From Anaerolineales bacterium (GTDB lineage Bacteria > Chloroflexota > Anaerolineae > Anaerolineales > UBA4823): DNA of 6,662 bases. How positions within the stretch are numbered: position 1 is the stretch's first letter; every line of letters begins with the position of its first letter. The notes under the pieces were generated by a model that made no database searches, was not told the origin of the DNA, and was given only the letters and a program-made list of their open reading frames with translations. This document shows positions 1 through 6,133 of this stretch, piece after piece. A program made the translations under genes and the position numbers. The stretch lies in assembly GCA_026415275.1 (NCBI GenBank), contig JAOAHK010000146.1, forward strand, positions 1-6,662, read 5' to 3'.

Positions 1-59
1 CAACCATAACAATAACTGAGTTGATCAGGATAATAGTCTTGAATCGCCTTTTTGTTCAT
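1..59 (-). CDS. Probable PaaI-type hotdog thioesterase, N-terminus only (partial)
   Basis: Nineteen codons are visible, reading MNKKAIQDYYPDQLSYCYG, with the next codon beginning TG. The start ATG shares bases with the TGA stop of the upstream nfeD-like gene (ATGA, 4-nt overlap), a typical translationally coupled operon junction that argues for a real start. The pattern of a short basic start, an 'IQD-YPD' stretch and then 'CYG(C)' resembles the N-termini of PaaI-family hotdog acyl-CoA thioesterases, which often continue CYGCGRxNxxG. That match is from memory of the family and the catalytic part is outside the window. If correct, the product is a small cytosolic thioesterase hydrolysing acyl-CoA thioesters. 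Gene reality is well supported by the overlap; function is moderately supported. Confidence 0.55.
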   Translation of the reverse strand, partial: MNKKAIQDYYPDQLSYCYG

Positions 60-1393
60 GCCGTTTCTTCTGAAGGTTGCTCGATTAACTTAACATGGAG
101 TCGGATGCCATGCTTGCCTATGATCTCTACTCGGCTGCCAGCGGAGATAGGTTTCTGGCCGGGCTGCAACTCTGCTGTCCACAATTCTCCCCCAACTTGT
201 ACACTTCCTACAGGGTTGATCTCTGCCTTAACTTCGCCTTGTTTTCCAATAACACTTTCGATCCCCATCTGAACGGGTACCCGCTGTGCGCGCATGGCAA
301 AGAGTAGAACTCCAACAAATAGCACACCCAGGACTGAAGACGTAACCACGACTAACGGAATTGAGATGCGTTGAAAAGAGGGTACACCTGGAGAGTTGAA
401 TAAAACCAAAGCTCCAATAATCAGCGAAGCAACACCAGCAATCGTTAAGCCTCCAAAGGTGGGTGTGTTCAACTCCAGTATGAACAATATAAAAGCAACA
501 ATGATAAAGATGATCCCAAACCAATTAACGGGTAAAACCCCCAAACCATACATTGCCAATGCCACACAGACAACCCCGATAACCCCAGCAACCCATCCCC
601 CTGGGCTGTATAGCTCAATAATAATCGCCTGTACGCCGATGGTCAAAAGCAAGAAAACAACATTAGGGTTCGTCAAAATCGAAAGAATCTGTTCAATGAG
701 AGAAGGAGATATACGTTCGGTCATGGCACCAGTGGTTTGCAGCGTGCGCGGTCCATCCGACATCTGGACAGTGAAACCATCCATTTGACGGATCAAGTCA
801 ACTAGATCAGAGGCGATAAAATCAATTAAGCCGGCTTGCAGTGCTTCATTTGCAGAGATAGCAATCGCCGATTCGATGGTCTCCTCAGCTAATTTGACAG
901 CTTTTTCACCACGGCGCTCAGCAAGCGTGCGCGCAGTAGCTTTTAGCATGTTCTTGACTTTAGCTTCCATGGTTTGTCCAAGCTCTTGCCCTTCCGCCCC
1001 AACAGGGCTGGCAGCCCCAATGGTCGTCTCTGGCGCCATTGCGGCAATGTGCCCGGCTAGGGTGATAAGCGTCCCGGCTGATCCAGCCATCCCTCCCCGC
1101 GGTTGGATATAGACAACCACCGGCACCTTGCTCTCGCGAATATCCTGAATAATGGTGTTGGTTGTGTCAACACTCCCGCCTGGAGTGTTCAACTGAAAGA
1201 TGAGTGTTAAAGCATTGCGCCTTTCAGCAATTTGAATACCGCGGCGCAAATACTCACGCATTGCAGGAGTTACAGGACCATCCGCAGTAAGAACACAAAT
1301 TAACGGCAGACTGGTTTGAGCATGATTACTCTCACTTTGAAAGAAACCAATCAGGGATGCTACAACCAAGAATATCCAAACAAATTTTTTCAT
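56..1393 (-). CDS. nfeD: Long-form NfeD membrane serine protease (ClpP-class domain plus OB-fold)
   Basis: A 445-residue protein when started at the ATG at 1393; a TTG 39 nt upstream is open but would lie ahead of the likely -10 box. AAGG sits 9 nt before the chosen ATG. Residues 1-26 form a signal or anchor segment. Residues 30-215 are a ClpP/SppA-like domain: NTPGG near 69-73, the GSAGT nucleophile loop with Ser105, and AMAPETTIGAASPVG at 118-132. Lys145 aligns with the general-base lysine of archaeal 1510-N (my alignment by eye). Residues 235-355 hold about five hydrophobic membrane spans, and 370-440 match the C-terminal NfeD OB-fold (IGKQGEVKAEINPVGSVQVGG). The family is membrane bound; archaeal members cleave stomatin C-termini. 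No stomatin gene is present here. It overlaps the downstream thioesterase-like gene. Confidence 0.9.
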   Translation of the reverse strand: MKKFVWIFLVVASLIGFFQSESNHAQTSLPLICVLTADGPVTPAMREYLRRGIQIAERRNALTLIFQLNTPGGSVDTTNTIIQDIRESKVPVVVYIQPRGGMAGSAGTLITLAGHIAAMAPETTIGAASPVGAEGQELGQTMEAKVKNMLKATARTLAERRGEKAVKLAEETIESAIAISANEALQAGLIDFIASDLVDLIRQMDGFTVQMSDGPRTLQTTGAMTERISPSLIEQILSILTNPNVVFLLLTIGVQAIIIELYSPGGWVAGVIGVVCVALAMYGLGVLPVNWFGIIFIIVAFILFILELNTPTFGGLTIAGVASLIIGALVLFNSPGVPSFQRISIPLVVVTSSVLGVLFVGVLLFAMRAQRVPVQMGIESVIGKQGEVKAEINPVGSVQVGGELWTAELQPGQKPISAGSRVEIIGKHGIRLHVKLIEQPSEETA

Positions 1394-1418
1394 GCCCAAA
1401 ATCCTTTCACCAATGGTT

Positions 1419-1424
1419 ATTATA
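1419..1424 (-). promoter_or_regulatory. Candidate -10 box for the nfeD-thioesterase operon
   Basis: The minus strand reads TATAAT here, 25 nt upstream of the chosen nfeD ATG. A start site about 7 nt downstream would leave the AAGG ribosome site inside the mRNA. The hexamer 16-18 bp upstream is AT-rich and does not resemble TTGACA. The box overlaps the codons of the longer TTG-started version of nfeD, which favours the shorter start. Confidence 0.35.
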
Positions 1425-1486
1425 ATGGGCAATAATTAGAAATATATAAAAGTAGGTGTATTCTGAGTACAGCCAGCTTTACTTGA

Positions 1487-1590
1487 TACCGACCACAGGT
1501 CGGCGTTACGGAGTCATGTACCGCCAAGCTCCGCTTGGCACCATCCACAGGTCGGCGGTACAGGCAAACGTACCGCCAAGCTTTGCCTGT
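1487..1590. repeat. REP-like cluster of interlocking palindromes between pstB and nfeD
   Basis: Seen directly: ccgacc-aca-ggtcgg at 1489-1503; gccaagc-tcc-gcttggc at 1523-1539, nested inside gtaccgcc (1518-1525) and its complement ggcggtac (1554-1561); acaggcaaa (1560-1568) paired with tttgcctgt (1582-1590). Direct repeats overlie these: ccacaggtcggcg at 1493-1505 and 1545-1557, and gtaccgccaagct at 1518-1530 and 1570-1582. It is richer in G+C than the AT-rich flanks. No U-run follows any stem, so it is not a canonical intrinsic terminator, though the stems may end or stabilise the pst transcript. The multi-copy look suggests a dispersed REP/MITE-type family; the copy number elsewhere cannot be seen here. 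Confidence 0.7.
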
Positions 1591-1631
1591 TAAGGCCTAA
1601 TAAAGATTATGCCAACAGGAGTTGTGGCGAC

Positions 1632-2393
1632 CTAGAACTCGCCAGAGATATATGCCTGCGTTTTTTCGTGTTGGGGAGCACTTAACACTTGCTGCGCTAT
1701 TCCAGCTTCGATAACCTTACCCATATACATAAAAATAACATAATCCGCGAGACGCCTTGCTTGGCGAAGGATATGAGAGACCAAAACAATGGTATAGCGT
1801 TCCTTTAGCTCGACTAATCGTTTCTCAATATGCCTAGCCGAGATTGGATCGAGCGCTGAGGTGGGTTCGTCGCCCAAGATGATTTCCGGCTGCACAGCCA
1901 ACCCTCTTGCTAAACAAAGGCGTTGTTGTTGTCCAATCGACAGCTGCGAGGCTGGAGCATGTAAACGGTCTTTGACTTCCTCCCACAAGCCAGCAACTTG
2001 TAGATAGTGTCGCACTGCCTGCTCAATCTCATGCCGAGGACGCAAGCGGTGAATGCGCATTCCGTATGCCACATTATCAAAAATTGACATGGGTAATGGA
2101 TAAGGTCTTTGAGCAAGCAAGCCACTCTTTTTCCTTACTTCTGTCACCTCAACATACGGTGAATATATATTCTCTCCATCGATAAGCACTTTACCTTCCA
2201 CGCGGGCATTCTCTTCCAATTCGATGAAACGATTAAGGCACTTGAGGAGAGTGGTTTTCCCGCATCCAGAGGGACCGATAATCATAGTAATTTGGTTGCG
2301 TGGGATAATGATGGAGACATCCTCTAAAGCTTGAGTCGATCCATAATAGGCGCATAAATTTTGAGTTTCGATATGGGGAGAGATTTCACTCAT
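1632..2393 (-). CDS. pstB: Phosphate-type ABC transporter ATP-binding protein PstB
   Basis: A 253-residue cytosolic ATPase that would power the PstCA permease. Walker A is GPSGCGKTT at 40-48. The Q-loop region GLLAQRPYPLPMSIFDNVAYG (91-111) carries the PMSIFDNVAYG stretch typical of PstB. Walker B with the catalytic glutamate is IILGDEPTSALDP (171-183), and the switch histidine is His207 in VSH. The ending YISGEF resembles normal PstB C-termini. Oddities: the ABC signature reads LSIGQQQRLC (151-160) instead of LSGGQ, and Walker B has Gly where PstB usually has Met. AAGGAG lies 7 nt before the ATG. It follows pstA by 28 nt and is the last gene of the operon. PstB identity is firm; the altered signature may mark a divergent Pst subfamily. 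Confidence 0.93.
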   Translation of the reverse strand: MSEISPHIETQNLCAYYGSTQALEDVSIIIPRNQITMIIGPSGCGKTTLLKCLNRFIELEENARVEGKVLIDGENIYSPYVEVTEVRKKSGLLAQRPYPLPMSIFDNVAYGMRIHRLRPRHEIEQAVRHYLQVAGLWEEVKDRLHAPASQLSIGQQQRLCLARGLAVQPEIILGDEPTSALDPISARHIEKRLVELKERYTIVLVSHILRQARRLADYVIFMYMGKVIEAGIAQQVLSAPQHEKTQAYISGEF

Positions 2394-2421
2394 AGTCCTT
2401 CTCCTTTTTTGGCGTCTTTTC

Positions 2422-3276
2422 CTACTGGATCGAGTACCGATCGAGGAAATGGGACAACCAGCGTGACAAGAGACTAACCCCCAAAACGATTACGGTAAGG
2501 ATCAACGCTGCAGAATAGGCGCGTTGCTGAACTTCCGGAAATGGGGTTCCAAGCTGAAAGAAAACTGCTAATGGTAAGGAGGCTGCCGGACTGAATAACG
2601 AATCCGGGATACGATCGGTGTATCCTGCCGTAAATAGAACCGATGCGGCATCTCCGATCCCCCGCCCAAAAGCCAATAAAACTGCAGTCGCAACACCGGG
2701 GAGAATCTGGCGAGTGACGACAAAGAAGGCTGTTTCCAAATCAGTGGACCCTAAGGCGTAAGCAGCGCGAGATAGATCAGGTGGCACGCGGCGAATCACT
2801 TCATCCATTGCCCGGGTCATAATTGGAAATTCTAACAAAGCAAGAGTTAAAATGCCCCCAAGCAGGGAGGCTCTCCAACCAAGAAAAATCATTATTGTAA
2901 AACCAAATGCCCCATAAACAATAGAGGGAATACCCCAAAGGATATCTAATGAAAATCTGACCCAATCAGCCCATACAGTTTTTGAGAGATAGACGTTTAG
3001 CAACAATGCAAGTGGAAAAGCAAAGAGAAGGGCTATCAATGTTCCTCCAAGGGCAAGATAGAGCGACCCTATGATTGCGTTTAATATACCACCTTCCTTC
3101 CCCAAGTAAAAGCCACCTTTCGGGGTTTGCGAGACCATCGCCCAAGTCAGGGAGGGTAACCCTTTTGAAAGTATCGTGAAAAGAATCGCTAATAAGCTAG
3201 CGAGAATCAATCCGAAGGAGATCAACATCAGAAATTGGATAAATTTTTCTTCTAAATATTGCCATTTCCATTTCAT
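2422..3276 (-). CDS. pstA: Phosphate-type ABC transporter permease PstA
   Basis: A 284-residue inner-membrane permease with about six hydrophobic spans: roughly 13-37, 66-98, 110-132, 136-152, 193-216 and 254-272. The cytoplasmic EAA-type coupling loop is MDEVIRRVPPDLSRAAYALG (157-176), which should dock on PstB. The conserved stretch that usually reads ALGETAPVL appears as GIGDAASVL (206-214), so a typical Glu is Asp. Also typical is DILWGIPSIVYGAFGF (111-126). AGGGA is 7 nt upstream of the ATG. It starts 21 nt after the pstC stop. The pairing with PstC as a heterodimeric channel is established for the family; the substrate is inferred from the operon. Confidence 0.92.
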   Translation of the reverse strand: MKWKWQYLEEKFIQFLMLISFGLILASLLAILFTILSKGLPSLTWAMVSQTPKGGFYLGKEGGILNAIIGSLYLALGGTLIALLFAFPLALLLNVYLSKTVWADWVRFSLDILWGIPSIVYGAFGFTIMIFLGWRASLLGGILTLALLEFPIMTRAMDEVIRRVPPDLSRAAYALGSTDLETAFFVVTRQILPGVATAVLLAFGRGIGDAASVLFTAGYTDRIPDSLFSPAASLPLAVFFQLGTPFPEVQQRAYSAALILTVIVLGVSLLSRWLSHFLDRYSIQ

Positions 3277-3297
3277 CGCAAATTCCCTAAATTAAAC

Positions 3298-4263
3298 TCA
3301 AACCCTTTCTCTAAGTACATGTCGCAATGCAAGCATCGAGAAAATATTTAAGCCAAGGACCATGATCAAAAGAATGAGGGATGCACTCATTAAAGCAGCG
3401 TCATAGAGAGGAATCGACATCATCTCCCCATAGTTATTGGCAATCAAAGCGGGCAAGGGGTAAGCTGCATCGAAAATCGAACGCGGAATTTGCGGGACAT
3501 TCCCCACAACCATCAAAACAGCCATGGTTTCCCCTAAGGCGCGCGAGCAACCCAAGATGATACTGGCAAAAATGCCTGTGGCAGCTTTGGGCAACACTGC
3601 ATACTTGACCGTTTGCCAACGTGTGGCGCCCAGAGCTAAACTAGCTTGACGTAAGCCAAATGGAACCGTCTGAAGCACTTCATATGCGATGGCAACGATA
3701 AAGGGTGCAACCATCACAGCTAAGACAATACCGCCAGCAAGAACACTGTAACCAGTAGGGTTCGTCTTCGTAAGTATTGGAAAGATATAACTCCATTGAC
3801 TGAGCAGGGGTGCAATAGAATTTTGTACCCAGGGTACGATCGCCAAAACTCCCCATACGCCATAAACCACTGAAGGTATAGCGGCAAGCAAATCCAGCAA
3901 AGGTTTAACCAAACGCTGCAAGCGTCCAGAAGCATACTCACTCAGGTAAATTGCAGTCAAAACGCAAATCGGCACAGCGATCACCAGTGCAACCAGAGTG
4001 ACCCAAATCGTACCGCTGATAAATGGCAAGAAGCCAAATTCCCCCCGTTGTGGCTTCCAAGCTGAACCAAACAAAAGTTTTGTGATCGGATGTGTCAGGA
4101 GGATGGGTTGTGATTTTAGCCACAGAGCAACCAAAATCAGCAATGCTAGAATAAGCGGTATTCCTGAAAAGAGCCAAAAGGCCCGCCGAACCCTTTGGTC
4201 GAGTTTGGCACGGCGGGATTCTGGTGTTTGTATGTTCGACTTTAGAAAATCACGCTTTTCCAT
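3298..4263 (-). CDS. pstC: Phosphate-type ABC transporter permease PstC
   Basis: A 321-residue inner-membrane permease. A basic cytoplasmic tail (1-28) precedes about six spans: roughly 30-50, 85-108, 123-146, 172-194, 228-252 and 290-310. DLLAAIPSVVYGVWGVLAIVP (124-144) is a classic PstC segment. The coupling loop runs from YEVLQTVPFGLRQASLALGA (194-213) into the conserved RALGETMAVLMVVGN (241-255). The start is the weak point: no clear Shine-Dalgarno precedes the ATG (only AAAAAG abutting it). The 36-nt gap after pstS keeps the same frame, with the pstS TAA 12 codons upstream, so translation may depend on coupling or reinitiation from pstS. Family assignment is secure. Confidence 0.94.
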   Translation of the reverse strand: MEKRDFLKSNIQTPESRRAKLDQRVRRAFWLFSGIPLILALLILVALWLKSQPILLTHPITKLLFGSAWKPQRGEFGFLPFISGTIWVTLVALVIAVPICVLTAIYLSEYASGRLQRLVKPLLDLLAAIPSVVYGVWGVLAIVPWVQNSIAPLLSQWSYIFPILTKTNPTGYSVLAGGIVLAVMVAPFIVAIAYEVLQTVPFGLRQASLALGATRWQTVKYAVLPKAATGIFASIILGCSRALGETMAVLMVVGNVPQIPRSIFDAAYPLPALIANNYGEMMSIPLYDAALMSASLILLIMVLGLNIFSMLALRHVLRERV

Positions 4264-4299
4264 CTTTTTGATGAGTGAGATGGTGTCGGTGAGCAGTGA

Positions 4300-5262
4300 T
4301 TAAGGCGTTAACTTCTGTAAGCTCTCTTGAAGTTGTCCCTCGGTCAATTGAATGTAGCCAGCTTCACTAACAAATTGCTGTCCCTCTGTAAGCACCCACT
4401 TAATAAAATCCAAGACGATGCCACTTGGCTTCCCTTTTGTAACCAGATACAACTCTCGAGCTGGCGGAGATGGATAGCGATTAGTTGCCACGGCTTCAAT
4501 CGCTTTCGCTTTGGCGTCCAAAATTTCTTCTTTATCGGCAAGCTTGTTTTCGTTGGCGTCGATAGGAATAATCCAAATACCAGTTACAGGCATTCCAGAG
4601 GATTGGTCGTAAGCATAACCTAGATTGTTGAACCCGATGCCAAGTGGGTCCTTCGCAACAGCTTCAACCAAACCAGGATCACCAAAGACTCCTACACCGA
4701 GCAAATCTTCCTGCTTCTTTCCTAGATATTTTGCCCAGGTTTCAGGCGCGCCAGCCGCATCAGACCGAGTATAAACATGAATCGGGTCTTCAACTTGAGG
4801 ATCACCGATTGCCTGTCCCCACGTAGTGATCTCACCACTAATAAAGATGCCATAAAAGATTTGCTTAGTGAATCCTTGTTGGAGAATGCGATCCTTGACA
4901 GGATTATTGGCATTCATGGTAGGGAAAACAGCATCTTTGGTAACCGCAACCCAAAAAGCACCTTTTGCTTCTTCTTCTGAAGTAATACTGCGCGAAACCA
5001 TGCCAATGTCCACAATTCCACCCAACGCGTCTGCCATCCCTTTCCCTGCCCCACCGGCGGATATGTCGAAGACAATCTCTGGGTGAATTTTTTGATATTC
5101 TTCCGCCCAACGGGTCATCATCGGATAGAGTGCGAAGGCACCGGATACAGATATCGACTGTTTCTTTTCTGGTGCCTGCGAAGACGGAGAACAAGCCGTG
5201 ACAAACAGAACGAATACCAATAAGACAACCGATAAGCAAGAGGATTTTCTGTTGAGTTTCAT
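4300..5262 (-). CDS. pstS: PstS-like phosphate-binding lipoprotein
   Basis: A 320-residue extracytoplasmic binding protein. Residues 1-24 are a lipoprotein signal: basic MKLNRK, a hydrophobic core, lipobox VTAC with Cys24 as lipidation site. The mature protein has the PBP-like family blocks: SVSGAFALYP (38-47), SAGGAGKGMADAL (68-80), DIGMVSR (85-91), FISGEITTWGQ (140-150), TRSDAAGAPETW (165-176) and NNLGYAYD (212-219). In classical PstS the 165-176 block is RSDxSGT, where Ser and Thr contact phosphate; here both are Ala, so the ligand pocket differs. This variant is one I associate with Chloroflexota-type PstS proteins (recollection, not a search). AAGGA lies 7 nt before the ATG. First gene of the transporter operon. 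Phosphate is the likeliest ligand but is not proved. Confidence 0.88.
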   Translation of the reverse strand: MKLNRKSSCLSVVLLVFVLFVTACSPSSQAPEKKQSISVSGAFALYPMMTRWAEEYQKIHPEIVFDISAGGAGKGMADALGGIVDIGMVSRSITSEEEAKGAFWVAVTKDAVFPTMNANNPVKDRILQQGFTKQIFYGIFISGEITTWGQAIGDPQVEDPIHVYTRSDAAGAPETWAKYLGKKQEDLLGVGVFGDPGLVEAVAKDPLGIGFNNLGYAYDQSSGMPVTGIWIIPIDANENKLADKEEILDAKAKAIEAVATNRYPSPPARELYLVTKGKPSGIVLDFIKWVLTEGQQFVSEAGYIQLTEGQLQESLQKLTP

Positions 5263-5354
5263 ATTCGTTCCTTTCTATGTCTATAAAGTTTACTGATTTA
5301 CTATACTTTATTGCCGCCGAAATAAATACCAAGCGGCATTTATGAAAACTTATG
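5263..5354 (-). promoter_or_regulatory. Control region between rrf2 and pstS with two abutting inverted repeats
   Basis: Two inverted repeats lie back to back. An AT-rich one has arms ataaagt (5283-5289) and actttat (5305-5311); inside it is the direct repeat tttac-tga-tttac with an 8-bp period (5289-5301). A GC-rich one has arms tgccgc (5312-5317) and gcggca (5333-5338). On the minus strand TATAGT (5300-5305) and TATAGA (5280-5285) are possible -10 boxes, but neither has a good -35 at 16-18 bp, as expected for an activator-dependent promoter. The 8-bp tandem repeat is not a clear match to known Pho boxes. The GC stem lacks a U-run, so readthrough from the regulator gene into pstS is possible. 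Confidence 0.4.
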
Positions 5355-5816
5355 CTATTGATTCAATTGTCTTCTCGCATTTCGGGCAGCTTCGACACGT
5401 CGAACGACATGATCTAAAGTGGTGCGATCGAGGATATTGGAGATCGCCGCACGTACATCAAACATCACCAAGCGCAATCCACAGGTCTCTTCATTTGGGC
5501 AACCACAAGGTTCGTAGGCTATTTGGCTAACGCAACGCACAGGTGCCAAAGGACCATCCAAAATTCGAATAATTTGTCCCAGAGTGATCTCAGAGGCCGG
5601 TTTAGACAAATAATAACCGCCATTGATCCCCATGCGGCTGTTGATCAAGCCAGCGTTTTTCAATGTGAGCAAGATTTGTTCGAGGAATTTTGCTGGGATC
5701 TTCTCACGTTGGGCAATATCTTTGATTTGGATGAACTTGGAACCGTTCTCCATTTCCCAGCAAGCCATATCGATCATGGCGCGTAAACCGTATTCGCTCC
5801 GTTTGGTTAGCTTCAT
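5355..5816 (-). CDS. Rrf2-family transcriptional regulator with C-terminal cysteine cluster
   Basis: A 153-residue DNA-binding protein. The start MKLTKRSEYGLRAMIDMA and the winged-helix segment IKDIAQREKIPAKFLEQILLTLKNAGLINS (31-60), followed by RMGINGGYYLSKPASEITLG (61-80), are textbook Rrf2/IscR/CymR features. Cysteines at 95, 104, 106 and 112 lie where iron-sulfur Rrf2 proteins carry ligands, although the spacing (C-x8-C-x-C-x5-C) differs from IscR (Cys92, 98, 104). Sensing through a cluster or thiols is therefore possible but inferred. It is transcribed toward pstS, 92 bp away. The promoter is consensus and the leader carries palindromes, which suggests autorepression. No clear Shine-Dalgarno precedes the ATG. 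Its real targets are unknown; pst is a candidate by position only. Confidence 0.9.
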   Translation of the reverse strand: MKLTKRSEYGLRAMIDMACWEMENGSKFIQIKDIAQREKIPAKFLEQILLTLKNAGLINSRMGINGGYYLSKPASEITLGQIIRILDGPLAPVRCVSQIAYEPCGCPNEETCGLRLVMFDVRAAISNILDRTTLDHVVRRVEAARNARRQLNQ

Positions 5817-5822
5817 AGAAAA

Positions 5823-5848
5823 GTATACTATATATATAGACTATATAG
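5823..5848. promoter_or_regulatory. Tandem AT palindromes in the rrf2 leader, probable operator
   Basis: Three perfect palindromes are chained: gtatac (5823-5828), ctatatatatag (5828-5839) and ctatatag (5841-5848). They cover the expected transcription start and the untranslated leader between the -10 box and the ATG. Rrf2 proteins commonly repress their own gene by binding AT-rich dyads overlapping the promoter, so this is a reasonable autoregulatory site. The heptamer tactata also occurs upstream of pstS at 5299-5305, a weak hint of shared control. Confidence 0.5.
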
Positions 5849-5852
5849 AACT

Positions 5853-5881
5853 ATTATACAAGAAATATCGCGCGTTGTCAA
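5853..5881 (-). promoter_or_regulatory. Consensus sigma-70 promoter of the rrf2 gene
   Basis: On the minus strand the -35 is TTGACA (5876-5881) and the -10 is TATAAT (5853-5858), separated by exactly 17 bp; both hexamers match the housekeeping consensus perfectly. The start site is expected near 5846, giving a leader of about 30 nt before the ATG. Such a strong promoter usually needs repression, in keeping with the palindromes just downstream. Confidence 0.85.
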
Positions 5882-5930
5882 GCTTTTATGCAGACGAGCA
5901 TTGAACACTAATCAATTTTTAAGCTCCTCT

Positions 5931-5964
5931 AAAAAAATCAGACCTGCTCTTTACAGGTCTGATT
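5931..5964 (-). terminator. Strong intrinsic terminator pointing left
   Basis: Read on the minus strand, an 11-bp perfect stem (arms at 5954-5964 and 5936-5946, AATCAGACCTG pairing with CAGGTCTGATT) with a 7-nt loop runs straight into seven T residues (5937-5931). The plus strand has no T-run after the stem, so the terminator is directional. No protein gene on the minus strand ends here, so it must end some other transcript; the candidate RNA upstream is the simplest explanation. It also insulates the rrf2 promoter. Confidence 0.85.
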
Positions 5965-6072
5965 CACTCTCGACTTTTGTCGGTTTTTCTCTATCCGAGC
6001 GGACGTATGCCGCTGGAAACGCTTCACAAGCGTTGCTTACAGAGATCAGAAGAGATACGACAAGCGAGTATA

Positions 6073-6097
6073 TTCGATAGGACCTCCTTTAGTCGAA
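6073..6097. repeat. 25-bp element, copy 1
   Basis: Begins with ttcgataggacctcct and closes with gtcgaa, so the ends ttcga and tcgaa are complementary and the inner agga-cc-tcct is a dyad with a 2-bp centre. It is identical to copy 2 over its first 16 bases and differs at only a few positions after that. The symmetry would suit either a protein-binding site or an RNA stem. Confidence 0.7.
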
Positions 6098-6133
6098 CAG
6101 AAAAAGGCGTTTTTCTTGGGTGAAAGGTTAACC

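Noticed and set aside
396..788. 130-codon plus-strand reading frame, and smaller ones at 876-1112 and 3998-4303
   Set aside because: They lie antisense to nfeD and pstC, which have clear family motifs; compositions are unlike real proteins and no ribosome site is seen.
1394..1432. Longer nfeD start at a TTG codon 39 nt upstream
   Set aside because: It has no ribosome site, overlaps the TATAAT box and adds a stretch before a normal signal sequence; the ATG at 1393 is preceded by AAGG.
1560..1590. Intrinsic terminator for the pst operon at the caggcaaa/tttgcctg stem
   Set aside because: The stem has a 13-nt loop and no U-run in either direction; kept as part of the repeat cluster only.
4904..5332. 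142-codon minus-strand frame overlapping pstS
   Set aside because: A shadow frame of pstS; the product has no recognisable domain, while pstS has a lipobox and family motifs in the other frame.
5312..5338. Terminator of the rrf2 gene at tgccgc/gcggca
   Set aside because: A 6-bp stem with a 15-nt loop and no U-run; it may pause transcription but cannot be called a terminator.
5971..5987. Plus-strand terminator cgac-tttt-gtcg followed by gttttt
   Set aside because: A 4-bp stem is too weak and no plus-strand transcript ending here is apparent.
6099..6116. Terminator-like agaaaaa-ggcg-tttttct
   Set aside because: The T-run is inside the stem, not after it, and the stem is almost all A-T; treated as a local hairpin.
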